Assembly (NCBI GenBank): GCA_043738095.1
Contig: JAYSZI010000123.1
Span: 1-64,000 of the forward strand
From: Lysobacter_K sp043738095
GTDB lineage: Bacteria; Pseudomonadota; Gammaproteobacteria; Xanthomonadales; Xanthomonadaceae
Reading direction: 5' to 3'
Length of the DNA stretch: 64,000 nt
This document shows, piece after piece, positions 52,636-62,096 of the stretch. Each line of letters starts with the position of its first letter. Within the stretch, counting starts at the first letter, position 1. The notes under the pieces were generated by a model. That model was not told the origin of the DNA. It saw nothing but the letters and a program-made list of their open reading frames with translations, and did not search any database. A program made the translations under genes and the position numbers.

Positions 52636-53757
52636 TTGCCTGAACACATCCAGATATGGGCCCCTTCGTTTCGCGCGTTTGGTGGCGGAATCACCGCCTT
52701 CAGCCGCGAACTGGTGATTGCCTTAATCGGTAGCGGCACTCCCCCGGTGTTGTACGGCAGGGACGACCGTGGCGGGGCATGGTCGGGGTGTCGCGTCCAC
52801 GGCGCCGGTGCCGTGCCCCTGGCAGTACGCAAGTACGCGTTTGCACTTCAATTGCTGGGCCGGGCGCTAACGCGTAAGCCATCGCTGGTGATCTGTACCC
52901 ATCTCAACTTTGCGCCCATCGCGTGGCTGGTGCGACGCCTGTTCGGCGTGCCCTACGTGGTCGTTGCCCACGGCATTGATGTCCACACGCACCTGTCGGC
53001 ATTCCGACGGAAGGCCCTCCTGCAAGCAGACGCGGTGTGGGCGGTGTCGCGCTGGACGCGCGAGCGCGTTCTGCAATTGGGCGCGCCGACAGCGCCGATC
53101 CAACTGGTCGGTAACACCGTCGATGCAGATCGGTTCGAAGTGCGTAATGGCCACCACCCGGGCGTAAACGCGCAGCAGAATCCCGCGGCCAACGAAAAGG
53201 TCTTGCTGACGGTTGCGCGGCTGGACCCCGCCGAGCAGTACAAGGGGTACGACACCGTGCTGCGGGCGATGCCCAGGTTGCAGGCATTGGTGGGTCCGGT
53301 GCGTTACCTGATCGTGGGCACCGGCGCCGATCGGGCCCGCGTCGAGGCGCTGGCCAGCGAATTGGGGGTGGGCGATAACGTCACGTTTTGCGGCTTCGTC
53401 GCCGATGCGGATCTGCCCTCGTACTACCGCCGGGCCGACGTGTTCGTCATGCCCAGTCGCGGTGAGGGCTTTGGCATTGTGTTTCTAGAAGCCATGGCGA
53501 GCGGCACCCCCGTGCTGGGGGGCAATCAGGACGGCACGGTGGATGCGCTGGCCGATGGCGCACTGGGCGCATTGGTCGATCCGCAAGATGCCGATGCCCT
53601 GGCCGAGCAACTGCATCGGATGCTGCAAGGGCTGGGACCGCCGGCTTGGTTCGAGCCGCACACATTGCGTGACGCGTGCCTGTCGCACCATGGTCGCGCG
53701 GCGTTCGCCGCACGCATCGCCAACGCGCTGCCTACATTGTCCGGGATCGATCACTGA
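52636..53757 (+). CDS. GT4-family glycosyltransferase
   Basis: This 373-residue GT-B enzyme has IWAPSFRAFGGGITAFSREL, VVAHGIDVH, VLLTVARLDPAEQYKGYDTVLRA and SRGEGFGIVFLEAMASGTPVLGG (E-x7-E). The start is TTG at 52636 with CGGAAG 8 nt upstream, which decides the start. It ends in a TGATG overlap with asnB. Confidence 0.86.
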   Translation: MPEHIQIWAPSFRAFGGGITAFSRELVIALIGSGTPPVLYGRDDRGGAWSGCRVHGAGAVPLAVRKYAFALQLLGRALTRKPSLVICTHLNFAPIAWLVRRLFGVPYVVVAHGIDVHTHLSAFRRKALLQADAVWAVSRWTRERVLQLGAPTAPIQLVGNTVDADRFEVRNGHHPGVNAQQNPAANEKVLLTVARLDPAEQYKGYDTVLRAMPRLQALVGPVRYLIVGTGADRARVEALASELGVGDNVTFCGFVADADLPSYYRRADVFVMPSRGEGFGIVFLEAMASGTPVLGGNQDGTVDALADGALGALVDPQDADALAEQLHRMLQGLGPPAWFEPHTLRDACLSHHGRAAFAARIANALPTLSGIDH

Positions 53758-55571
53758 TGTGCGGTATTGCTGGCTATTTCTCCACCCAAGGTGAGCACGA
53801 GGCTCAGGCGCACGCAATTTTGCGACGCATGCAATCAGCCATCGCCCATCGTGGGCCCGACGGGCAAGGCATCTGGATGTCGCCGCAGCGGGACGCCGGG
53901 CTTGCTCACGTGCGACTGGCGATCCTGGACTTGTCACCGGGCGGCGCCCAGCCGATGACCTCGGCCGATGGCCGGTTCGTGATCAGCTTCAACGGTGAGA
54001 TCTACAACTTCGCCGCCTTGCGCGATCAACTGCGGGCCCAAGGCTGCACGTTCCGCAGCGAATCGGACACCGAGGTGTTGCTTGCGCTGCTGCAGAGCGA
54101 AGGGCCGCGCGGGCTGGCAAAGCTGCGTGGCATGTTTGCGTTGGCGATGTGGGATGTGCAGCAGGGCCGTGGCCTGCTGGCGCGCGACGGGTTCGGCATC
54201 AAGCCGCTGTATTACGGCACCACCGCCAATGGCGTGGTATTTGCTTCGGAGTTGCGCGCGCTGTTGGCGGCAGGCCTGTCGCGGGCAGAGCTCAATCCGC
54301 AGGCGGTCGCGGGCTATTTCGCCACCGGCTCAGTGCCCGAGCCCGACACGCTGATCAAGGGCGTGCACCTGCTCGCGCCCGGCCATTTTATGCAGTGGCA
54401 CGCCGGCCGCGCAGAGTTTGGCTGCTTCTGGGAGGTGCGCTTTCCGCCGCCGGATACCGCGGCCCCGGAAGCGGCGATCGCGCTCACGCGCTCGGCGCTG
54501 GAGGCCTCCGTTGCCGCTCACTTGGTCAGCGATGTGCCGGTAGGGCTTTTCCTCAGCGGCGGTATCGATTCCAGTGCATTGCTTGCGCTGGCCCATCATG
54601 GTGGGAGAGGGCGGGCTCTGGACGCGTTTTCGATTGCAGTGGACGACCCGAGCTTCGACGAGTCCAGTGTGGCCGCCGCTACGGCGAAGCAGTTCGGCTC
54701 TCCCCATCACGTGCTGCGTTTGGACGCGGCCACGGCGCGCGATAGCTTTGACCGCTTTTTGGCCAGCATGGACGTGCCATCCATCGATGGCTTCAACACG
54801 TGGACGGTGGCCCGCCTGGCCAGTTCACATGGATTCAAGGTTGTGCTGTCTGGGCTGGGGGGGGATGAAATGTTTGGTGGTTACCCAAGTTTCGGCCGCG
54901 TGCCCGCGCTGCATCGGGCAACGGCCGCGATCGGCAAACTACCGGGCATTGGCCCCCTGGGCGCGCGGATGATCCGGCGCGCCCGCGGGTCGCGGTGGCA
55001 GCGCGCGGCCGAGCTGATCGGCCCCGGGAACCAGCTCAGCGACGCTTACCGCGCCTATCGCGGGGTGTTTCCGCTCGGCGATGCGCATCGACTGGCCGCG
55101 CATTTTACCGGCGCTACGTTGCAGGGCACGTGGCAGCCGGCGCAGGATCAAGCGCCGGCAATCGACACGCACGACCGTATTAGCCAACTCGAACTAACCC
55201 GGTACATGCGCAACCAACTGCTGCGGGATAGCGACGTCATGAGCATGGCCCATGGCCTGGAATTGCGCCTGCCGTTGGTGGATCAACACCTTTTCGATAC
55301 AATTTCGCGCATTCCGGCGGCCATCAGGCTGCGCCAAGGCAAACAGCTGTTGCTTGATGCCGTCCCGGAAGTTCCGCAACAGGTCCGTGAGGCGCGCAAA
55401 CGGGGATTCAGTTTCCCGGTGCGCGCGTGGTTGCAAAAGGAACTTGGCCCCGAGTTCGACGCGGCAACTCGGCAGCTGCCAGTAGCGACTCCCGAGTGGT
55501 ACCAGCAATGGAGCGTGTTGACGTTCACGCGTTGGCTGGCCACGCGTGGCCTGGCCAGTGGCGATGCTTAG
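53757..55571 (+). CDS. asnB: Glutamine-dependent asparagine synthase homologue
   Basis: The 604-residue protein has both asparagine synthase domains: an Ntn amidotransferase beginning MCGIAGYF with C2 as nucleophile and HRGPDG, and an ATP-pyrophosphatase domain with SGGIDSS (267-273) and LSGLGGDEMFGGY. In surface-polysaccharide clusters such homologues (for example WbpS) are thought to amidate uronic acids rather than to make asparagine. Tight coupling with glycosyltransferase genes on both sides, and a UDP-glucuronate source (ugd) nearby, favours that reading. Housekeeping asparagine synthesis cannot be excluded. Confidence 0.88.
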   Translation: MCGIAGYFSTQGEHEAQAHAILRRMQSAIAHRGPDGQGIWMSPQRDAGLAHVRLAILDLSPGGAQPMTSADGRFVISFNGEIYNFAALRDQLRAQGCTFRSESDTEVLLALLQSEGPRGLAKLRGMFALAMWDVQQGRGLLARDGFGIKPLYYGTTANGVVFASELRALLAAGLSRAELNPQAVAGYFATGSVPEPDTLIKGVHLLAPGHFMQWHAGRAEFGCFWEVRFPPPDTAAPEAAIALTRSALEASVAAHLVSDVPVGLFLSGGIDSSALLALAHHGGRGRALDAFSIAVDDPSFDESSVAAATAKQFGSPHHVLRLDAATARDSFDRFLASMDVPSIDGFNTWTVARLASSHGFKVVLSGLGGDEMFGGYPSFGRVPALHRATAAIGKLPGIGPLGARMIRRARGSRWQRAAELIGPGNQLSDAYRAYRGVFPLGDAHRLAAHFTGATLQGTWQPAQDQAPAIDTHDRISQLELTRYMRNQLLRDSDVMSMAHGLELRLPLVDQHLFDTISRIPAAIRLRQGKQLLLDAVPEVPQQVREARKRGFSFPVRAWLQKELGPEFDAATRQLPVATPEWYQQWSVLTFTRWLATRGLASGDA

Positions 55572-55613
55572 GCGCTCGATGGCCAACGTAACGTCCTCAT
55601 GCATGGAGCTGCG

Positions 55614-56240
55614 ATGTTGAAACTGCAAATTGGTCCGGGCCTGGATGGGCCCGACGGATGGTTGAACGTAGACGCCTCGCCGACGCTGCGGCTGCAACGA
55701 CTGCCCGTTGTGGGCGCGCTGTTGGGCGGCATGGTGGGCCCGAAGTTCTCATCACGAGTGGTGTTTGGCGATGTCGCCCAAGGCCTCAGGCTGGCCGATG
55801 GCAGCGTAGAGATCGTGTATTCCTCCCATGTACTCGAGCATCTCGCGTTCGATGACCTGCTCCGCGCGTTGCGTGAGGTCCACCGCGTGTTGCGGCCGGG
55901 CGGTGTGTTCCGCAGCGTGTTGCCTGATCTGCAGTACGAAGTGGATGGTTACATCAAGTCGACAGCCGCCGATCCAGCTTCCGAGTTGATGCGTTCCACC
56001 CTGCTGGGTGTCGAGCACAGGGAGCGCGGCTTCATGGGCGTGCTGCGCGCGTGGTTAGGCAATAGCCGTCATGTCTGGATGTGGGACTTCAAATCGATGG
56101 CGTACCAACTCGGCCAGGCGGGCTTCGTCCAAATACGCTCGGCGGCCATGGGCGATTCCGACGAAGTCGCCTACCTTGAAGTCGAATCGGCCGAGCGATG
56201 GCAAAACGCTTTGGGCTTCGAATGCCGGAAGCCCGGCTGA
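55614..56240 (+). CDS. SAM-dependent methyltransferase-like protein
   Basis: The 208-residue product starts MLKLQIGPGLDGPDGWLNVD, then SVEIVYSSHVLEHLAFDDLLRALREVHRVLRPGG (in two parts) and SVLPDLQYEVD. This short pattern is common in glycan clusters and is annotated as a methyltransferase; motif I is IGPG rather than the usual GxGxG. The ATG at 55614 follows GGAG by 5 nt, so it is preferred over the ATG at 55599. It overlaps the next gene by TGATG. Confidence 0.75.
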   Translation: MLKLQIGPGLDGPDGWLNVDASPTLRLQRLPVVGALLGGMVGPKFSSRVVFGDVAQGLRLADGSVEIVYSSHVLEHLAFDDLLRALREVHRVLRPGGVFRSVLPDLQYEVDGYIKSTAADPASELMRSTLLGVEHRERGFMGVLRAWLGNSRHVWMWDFKSMAYQLGQAGFVQIRSAAMGDSDEVAYLEVESAERWQNALGFECRKPG

Positions 56241-57502
56241 TGGCGTTGCGCCATCCTCCTGCAGGCGGTGCCTGCGATGGCCCGATAGCGGCCAGGTCGC
56301 CGGAGGTTGTGCGCAGCCCTGTCGCCCGGCGATTGCGCGTGCTGCACGTGATTCCATCGGTCTCATTGGCGAGCGGGGGCCCCAGTAAAGCGCTTGGCCA
56401 AATGGAGCAGGCCCTGTCCGCGGCGGGGATCGAAGTGGTCTCGGTGACCACCGATGACGATGGCGACGGGCGCCTCGATATTCCTTGTGGTGAGCCCATC
56501 AGCTGCAATGGCGCCACGCGAATTTACTTTCCGCGCCAGACCGGCCCGTACAAGGCCTCGTGGCCGATGTTGCGCTGGCTGCTGCGCGAGGTGCCTGGCT
56601 TCGACATCGTCCACGTACACGCGTTGTTTTCGTTTGCGCCGGTGGCTGCCGCGTGGGTCGCGCGACGGGCACGCGTCCCCTATGTCGTGCGACCCCTGGG
56701 CGTGCTGAACCGGTACGGCATGGTCGAGCGCCGCAGCAGGCTCAAGGCGCTATCGGTCGCGCTGCTGGAAGGGCGCTTGCTGCGCGACGCCGCTGCTGTG
56801 CATTTCACCGCCGAGCAGGAAAAAGCCGAAGCGGAAACCCTCGGGGTGCCGATGCGATCGCAAGTCGTGCCGCTGGGCATCGAACCCATTCCGACGGTGT
56901 CGGACGCGATGTTCGTTGCGGCCCATCCGGGATTGGGTGCGAGGCGGTTGCTTTTCATGTCGCGCATTGATCCGAAAAAGAACATCGAGACCCTGTTGCG
57001 CGCGCTGGCGGTCATACGCCCTTCCACACCGGGCGTGTGCCTGATCGTGTGCGGTGATGGCGATGCGGGCTACGTAACGATGCTCAAAGCGTTATCGGCC
57101 GAGCTCGGACTGGAAGGCAGCGTGCATTGGACGGGCCACGTCGGTGGGGAAATGAAATCCAGCGCTTTCGCAGCCGCGGAGTTGTTCGTCTTACCCTCGT
57201 TCTCGGAGAATTTCGGCATTGCCGCGGCAGAGGCGCTCAGTGCCGGCTTGCCGTGCATCCTGGGCGAGGGGGTTGCGCTGGCGGACCGGGTACAACAAGC
57301 CGGTGCGGGGCTGTCGGTGGCACCCACCGTCGACGCAGTGGCGGCCGCCATGCTGGCTCTGCTGAACGACCCGGACGCGCGCGCACGCGCCGGCCAGCAC
57401 GCACGCGCGTTGGCGATGACGGAGTATTCGCAGGCTGCCATGGGCCTGGGTCTGACGCGGATGTATGCGGCGATTACCAAAAATGGGAGATCGCACCCTT
57501 GA
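56240..57502 (+). CDS. GT4-family glycosyltransferase
   Basis: The 420-residue enzyme carries RVLHVIPSVSLASGGPSKALGQM, FDIVHVHALFSFAPVAAAWVARR, LLFMSRIDPKKNIETLLRAL and SFSENFGIAAAEALSAGLPCILG (E-x7-E), a full GT4 set. The ATG at 56240 overlaps the previous stop; a frame from 56198 adds 14 residues from the upstream gene. Its own stop overlaps the TTG start of galE. Confidence 0.86.
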   Translation: MALRHPPAGGACDGPIAARSPEVVRSPVARRLRVLHVIPSVSLASGGPSKALGQMEQALSAAGIEVVSVTTDDDGDGRLDIPCGEPISCNGATRIYFPRQTGPYKASWPMLRWLLREVPGFDIVHVHALFSFAPVAAAWVARRARVPYVVRPLGVLNRYGMVERRSRLKALSVALLEGRLLRDAAAVHFTAEQEKAEAETLGVPMRSQVVPLGIEPIPTVSDAMFVAAHPGLGARRLLFMSRIDPKKNIETLLRALAVIRPSTPGVCLIVCGDGDAGYVTMLKALSAELGLEGSVHWTGHVGGEMKSSAFAAAELFVLPSFSENFGIAAAEALSAGLPCILGEGVALADRVQQAGAGLSVAPTVDAVAAAMLALLNDPDARARAGQHARALAMTEYSQAAMGLGLTRMYAAITKNGRSHP

Positions 57503-58512
57503 GCAAACGGATATTGGTCGTGGGCGGCGCGGGCTACATCGGCTCGCACATGTGTCTGGCGTTACGCCAGGCCGGGTATCACGTCACCGTGTTCGACAAT
57601 CTGTCGCGAGGCCATGCCGATGCGGTGGGTGATGCCGAGTTGGTGGTGGGCGATATTCGCAGTCCCGACCAGTTGCGTGCGTGTTTCAGCCAGGGCTTCG
57701 ACCTGGTCATGCATTTTGCCGCGATGGCGTACGTCGGCGAGTCGGTCACCGACCCGGCCGCGTACTACAGCAATAATGTGAGCGGCAGCCTTCTGTTGTT
57801 CGATGCCATGCGGCACGCGGGCGTAAGCAGGCTGGTTTTTTCGTCGACCTGTGCGACCTACGGCGACCCGCTCGAGCGCCCGATCGCCGAGACCCATCCG
57901 CAAAATCCCGTCAACCCTTACGGGCGCAGCAAGCGCATGGTGGAGCAGGTGTTGGCCGATTACGCCGACGCCTATGGGCTGCAGAGCATCAGCCTGCGCT
58001 ACTTCAATGCCGCAGGCTGCGACCCCGGCGGGCGGCTGGGCGAGCGCCACGAGCCCGAAACGCATCTGATCCCCTTGATCATGCAGCAGGCGCTGCGCGT
58101 GCGCGACGGCGCGGATCCGGGCATCACGGCATTGCAGATACACGGCAACGATTTCGAAACCGCCGATGGGACTTGCGTGCGTGACTACGTCCACGTCAGC
58201 GATCTTTGCCGGGCGCACCTGCTCGCTGCAGAGCGGCTGCTGAGCGGCGTATCAGGCGGCGCGGAAGCGTTCAATCTGGGCAACGGGCGCGGGTATTCGG
58301 TCCTTGAGGTTATCGACGCGGTCGCCCGGGTCAGCGGCATCGATATCCGCTACAGCGTAGGCCCCAGGCGTGCGGGGGACCCCGCCTGGCTGGTCGGCAG
58401 CGCCGAACGGGCCCGAACCGTGCTGGGTTGGGAGCCAGCTATTTCTGACATCGATGCGATTGTCGCCACCGCCTGGCAATGGACGGCGGGCCCTTCCCGG
58501 GTGTCAGGGTGA
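57499..58512 (+). CDS. galE: UDP-glucose 4-epimerase
   Basis: This 337-residue SDR enzyme has RILVVGGAGYIGSHMCLAL at the start, HFAAMAYVGESV, SSTCATYGDP, the catalytic Y141xxxK145 in NPYGRSKRM and LRYFNAAGCDPGGRLGE, all classic GalE features. It interconverts UDP-glucose and UDP-galactose (or the GlcNAc pair). The TTG start at 57499 is set by GGGAG 9 nt upstream and by the TTGA overlap with the upstream glycosyltransferase. A frame from 57127 is spurious. Confidence 0.93.
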   Translation: MSKRILVVGGAGYIGSHMCLALRQAGYHVTVFDNLSRGHADAVGDAELVVGDIRSPDQLRACFSQGFDLVMHFAAMAYVGESVTDPAAYYSNNVSGSLLLFDAMRHAGVSRLVFSSTCATYGDPLERPIAETHPQNPVNPYGRSKRMVEQVLADYADAYGLQSISLRYFNAAGCDPGGRLGERHEPETHLIPLIMQQALRVRDGADPGITALQIHGNDFETADGTCVRDYVHVSDLCRAHLLAAERLLSGVSGGAEAFNLGNGRGYSVLEVIDAVARVSGIDIRYSVGPRRAGDPAWLVGSAERARTVLGWEPAISDIDAIVATAWQWTAGPSRVSG

Positions 58513-58556
58513 CGATCCAATGCGCGGCGTTGAAGGGGCGGTTGCTAGGGTGAGTC

Positions 58557-59117
58557 ATGGAACTTGATATCAAATCGGCACGGTCATCACGGCCGTACTC
58601 CGCAGCGGAGTACGCCGGACGGGTGGCATGGGCGTTGGCCATTCCGCTGTTCCGGCTCAGCCCGCGGCCCTTGTACGGCTGGCGCCGAATGTTGTTGCGC
58701 GTGTTTGGCGCCACCGTGGGGCGCGACGTGCGCATCGACCCGTCGGCGCGAATCGTGATCCCTTGGAACCTCACCATCCTCGAAGCGGCCAGCATCGGCG
58801 ACCGGGCATTGATCTACAGCCTCGGGCCGGTACGGATTGGCGCGCGCGCCACGATTTCGCATTTGGCTCATCTGTGCGCCGGCAGCCACGATTATCTCGA
58901 CGCGCGATTGCCGTTGCTGCGCCTGCCCGTCGATGTCGGGGCGGATGCGTGGGTATGCGCCCAGGCGTTCGTGGGGCCCGGCGTCACCGTGGGCGCGGGG
59001 GCGGTGGTCGGGGCCGCGGCCGTGGTGGTCCGCGATGTTGCTCCGTGGACGGTAGTGGCCGGTAATCCAGCCCAACCAGTCAAGGCGCGCATCATGCGTA
59101 CGGAACGCACGGCATGA
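58557..59117 (+). CDS. Left-handed beta-helix acyltransferase (WcaF-like)
   Basis: The 186-residue protein has hexapeptide-repeat segments (VRIDPSARIVIP, ARATISHLAHLCAGSHDY, VGADAWVCAQAFVGPGVTVGAGAVVGAAAVVV in parts) and the closing AGNPAQPVKAR of the maltose acetyltransferase/WcaF group. It likely acetylates or otherwise acylates a sugar of the exopolysaccharide using acetyl-CoA. Start ATG 58557; the stop overlaps the next gene (ATGA). Confidence 0.85.
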   Translation: MELDIKSARSSRPYSAAEYAGRVAWALAIPLFRLSPRPLYGWRRMLLRVFGATVGRDVRIDPSARIVIPWNLTILEAASIGDRALIYSLGPVRIGARATISHLAHLCAGSHDYLDARLPLLRLPVDVGADAWVCAQAFVGPGVTVGAGAVVGAAAVVVRDVAPWTVVAGNPAQPVKARIMRTERTA

Positions 59118-59932
59118 TTTCCGTAGTGATCCTGACCTTGAATGAAGCGGCCAACCTGCCGCGCTGCCTGGCCAGCGTCCAGTGGTCCGACGATGTGCTG
59201 CTGATGGATTCGGGCAGTACAGATGACACCGCTGCGATCGCCGGCCAAGCGGGTGTCCGCGTGATGGTGCGGCCGTTCGACACGTTTGCCGGGCAACGCA
59301 ATCACGCCATGGTCCACGGGCAATTGCGGCACTCTTGGACGCTGCATCTTGATGCCGACGAAGTCGTCCGCCCGGAGCTGGCCGCTGAGCTGATGGCCAT
59401 TGCCGCCGGTCCGCAAGCGGCGTATCCGGTCTACCGACTGCCTTCGCGGCTGATATTCATGGGCCAATGGCTGCGCCATGCGGGCATGTATCCGGCCTAT
59501 CAGGTTCGTTTTGGGCGCACAGCGGAACTGCGATTCACCGAGTACGGCCATGGCCAGCGCGAAGTTCAACCGCCGGAGCTGGTAGGTACCTGCAGGTCCG
59601 CGCTCGATCACTACAACTTTTCGAAGGGCATCAATGACTGGTTTGCGCGCCACCTGCGTTATGCCCAACGCGAAGCGTTGCAGTCGGCGCAGGAAAGCGG
59701 CCACCCGTTACCCCTGCGGGCGCTGCTAGACGCCGATGCGACCACGCGGAGGCGGGCGCTCAAACAATGGGGCTATCGGATGCCGCTGCGGCCGCTGCTG
59801 CGCTTCTTGTACGTCTATCTGGCGCGAGGCGGCTTTCGCGACGGCGGGGCAGGGTTTCACTACGCGGCCATGATCGGCGTCTATCAATACTTTATTGACC
59901 TCAACCAACGCGAAATGAGCAGCGGCGAATGA
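59114..59932 (+). CDS. GT2-family glycosyltransferase (WaaE/KdtX-like)
   Basis: The 272-residue GT-A enzyme opens ISVVILTLNEAANLPRCLASV, then VLLMDSGSTDDT, AGQRNHAM and LHLDADEVV, with DxD at the last. The NEAANLPRCL/DSGSTDDT pair places it with the WaaE and lipooligosaccharide beta-glycosyltransferases of GT2. The C-terminal part ends in an aromatic, amphipathic stretch that may touch the membrane. Overlaps the acyltransferase gene by ATGA. Confidence 0.85.
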   Translation: MISVVILTLNEAANLPRCLASVQWSDDVLLMDSGSTDDTAAIAGQAGVRVMVRPFDTFAGQRNHAMVHGQLRHSWTLHLDADEVVRPELAAELMAIAAGPQAAYPVYRLPSRLIFMGQWLRHAGMYPAYQVRFGRTAELRFTEYGHGQREVQPPELVGTCRSALDHYNFSKGINDWFARHLRYAQREALQSAQESGHPLPLRALLDADATTRRRALKQWGYRMPLRPLLRFLYVYLARGGFRDGGAGFHYAAMIGVYQYFIDLNQREMSSGE

Positions 59933-59963
59933 GCGCTCATTTCTCACCTGCCATGGGGCGCCG

Positions 59964-61064
59964 GTGCGCATAGTCATGCTTTGCGACTGGCTGCCCCCTG
60001 ATTTCGGGGCGGTCGGGCAATATGCCGTCGGGTTCGCCCGGGAGCTTGCCGAGGCAGGCCATCAGGTCACGCTGGTTGGGTTCTCCTCGCAGGGCTCCAG
60101 CTTGCTACGCGAAGAGGCCGGCCCCGGGGTCATGGAGGTCAGGCGCCTGTTTCGGCCGCCCTACGACAAGGGCAATCTGGTCTCCCGAGCCCTGTGGACG
60201 CTGAAAGCGAATCTGCTGTTGTTGTGGGGCGCGCGCGCCGAACTGATGCGCTGCGAGGAAATCCGGTTTACCGGCTCGCCGCCGTACCTGCTGCATTTTG
60301 TGATGCCCTTTGCGTGCGCGAGAGGCGTGCGCACGCGCTATCGGATCACCGACTTCCACCCGGAATGCCTGATCGCCGCAGTGGGCCCGAAATTGTGGCT
60401 AAAGGGTCTGACATCGGTAACCAATTTCTGGCGGCGCAAAGTCGACGTCATTGAGGTGCTGGGTGACGACCAGGCCCGCCGCTTGGTCGGCACCGGCGTG
60501 GACCCGACCCGGATAGTGCTGCGTCGGGATCCCTCTCCGGTGCAGATCCCGCCGGATACGCCCGCCGCGTCGGCGCCGTCAGCCGCACAGGGCCGAAAAA
60601 TCGTGCTGTATTCGGGCAACTGGGGGGTCGCCCACGACCACGCGACGTTTGTCGAGGGGTACGCCCGGTTTTGCCGCGCCCATCCAGACGCCAGCTGGGT
60701 TTGGTTGAACGCAACCGGCAAACGCGTCGACGCCGTGACGACTGCCTTGACATCCATGAACCTACCTGCAGGCCGCACCGAGCCGGTCCCTATTGAAGAG
60801 CTGCCTGGCGTACTATGCGCGGCCGATGTCCACCTGATCACCCTGGATGATCGCTTCGTTGGCTATGTCATGCCATCGAAGGTTTACGCCTGCATTGCCT
60901 CGCGCCGGCCGGTCCTGTTCATCGGGAGCGCCGCGTCCGATGTGCACGCGCTCTGCGTTGAGGGTATGGCGCCCCACCGCTACCGGCGTGTAGATGTCGG
61001 AGATGCCGATGGGGTCAGGGCGGCACTCGAACAACTTCTAGGCGTTGGTCTTCCCACGGGGTAG
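59964..61064 (+). CDS. GT4-like glycosyltransferase
   Basis: The 366-residue product starts RIVMLCDWLPPDFGAVGQYAVGFAREL, a WcaI-like acceptor loop, and has FTGSPPYLLHF, VLYSGNWGVAHDH and VPIEELPGVLCAADVHLITLDDRF with a final VMPSKVYACIASRRPVLF. It is a GT-B enzyme lacking the standard E-x7-E but with the equivalent PSK helix. Start GTG 59964. Confidence 0.78.
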   Translation: MRIVMLCDWLPPDFGAVGQYAVGFARELAEAGHQVTLVGFSSQGSSLLREEAGPGVMEVRRLFRPPYDKGNLVSRALWTLKANLLLLWGARAELMRCEEIRFTGSPPYLLHFVMPFACARGVRTRYRITDFHPECLIAAVGPKLWLKGLTSVTNFWRRKVDVIEVLGDDQARRLVGTGVDPTRIVLRRDPSPVQIPPDTPAASAPSAAQGRKIVLYSGNWGVAHDHATFVEGYARFCRAHPDASWVWLNATGKRVDAVTTALTSMNLPAGRTEPVPIEELPGVLCAADVHLITLDDRFVGYVMPSKVYACIASRRPVLFIGSAASDVHALCVEGMAPHRYRRVDVGDADGVRAALEQLLGVGLPTG

Positions 61065-61100
61065 GCCAGCCCCGGGACCAAGAAAAGCGGGAAGCGAGAC

Positions 61101-62096
61101 ATGAAGCGAGCATTGGTGTTGGGAGCGGGCGGATTCATCGGCAGCCACTTGGTCAAGCGGCTGAAGAGTGAAGGCATGTGGGTGCGGGGCGTCGACCTCA
61201 AATACCCGCGCTACGCGGCCAGCCCTGCCGATGAATTTCATGTCGCCGATCTGCGCGATAAAGCCAGTGTCGAGCGCGCCCTCGCCGGGGGGTTTGATGA
61301 GGTCTATCAGCTAGCGGCGGACATGGGCGGCGCCGGGTTCGTATTCACCGGCGAGCACGACGCGGCGATCATGCACAACTCGGCGCAAATCAACCTGCAT
61401 GTGCTCGAGGCAGCCAGGCATGTGCCCGTCGGGCGCATCTTCTATTCGTCGTCGGCGTGCATGTACCCCGAACACAATCAGCTCGATCCGGCGAATCCCC
61501 GCTGTTCGGAAGACTCCGCCTATCCAGCGGCTCCCGACAGCGAGTACGGCTGGGAAAAGCTGTTTAGTGAGCGTCTTTACTTCGCCTATGCGCGCAATTA
61601 TCAGTTCACGGTGCGGGTGGCGCGCTATCACAATATTTTTGGCCCGGAAGGTTCGTGGAGCGATGGCCGCGAGAAAGCGCCCGCAGCAATCTGCCGGAAG
61701 ATCGCGTCTGCTCCAGCCGACGGTGAGATCGAGATGTGGGGCGATGGCGAACAGACGCGCTCGTTCCTGTATATCGACGAATGCGTTGAAGGCACCTTGC
61801 GTTTGATGCGCTCGGACTTCACCGGGCCGGTCAACATCGGTTCCGATGAGATGGTGACCCTCAACGAGCTGGCCAGGATGATCATGAAAATTGCCGGCAA
61901 GCAGGTCGGCGTCGCGCATATCGACGGGCCGACCGGTGTGCGCGGGCGCAATTCTGACAACCGCCTGATCAACCAGGCACTCGGTTGGGCGCCGAGCCAG
62001 CCCTTGGTCAACGGACTTAGCGTGACCTACGAGTGGATCCTGGCCCAAGTCCAATCAGGCCGCCGCGACGACAGCGACAATGAGGCGGTGGCCTAG
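61101..62096 (+). CDS. GDP-mannose 3,5-epimerase homologue
   Basis: This 331-residue SDR enzyme resembles plant GDP-mannose 3',5'-epimerase: GAGGFIGSHL, YQLAADMGGAGFVFTGEHDAA (in parts), SSSACMYPE with C120 matching the catalytic cysteine, Y149xxxK153 in SEYGWEKL, GREKAPAAICRK with the second catalytic lysine, and the GVRGRNSDNRLINQALGWAP tail (in parts). Plant GME makes GDP-L-galactose and some GDP-L-gulose from GDP-mannose. GDP-mannose can come from manC at 22687. Other NAD-sugar epimerases share parts of this pattern, but the combination is distinctive. Confidence 0.82.
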   Translation: MKRALVLGAGGFIGSHLVKRLKSEGMWVRGVDLKYPRYAASPADEFHVADLRDKASVERALAGGFDEVYQLAADMGGAGFVFTGEHDAAIMHNSAQINLHVLEAARHVPVGRIFYSSSACMYPEHNQLDPANPRCSEDSAYPAAPDSEYGWEKLFSERLYFAYARNYQFTVRVARYHNIFGPEGSWSDGREKAPAAICRKIASAPADGEIEMWGDGEQTRSFLYIDECVEGTLRLMRSDFTGPVNIGSDEMVTLNELARMIMKIAGKQVGVAHIDGPTGVRGRNSDNRLINQALGWAPSQPLVNGLSVTYEWILAQVQSGRRDDSDNEAVA

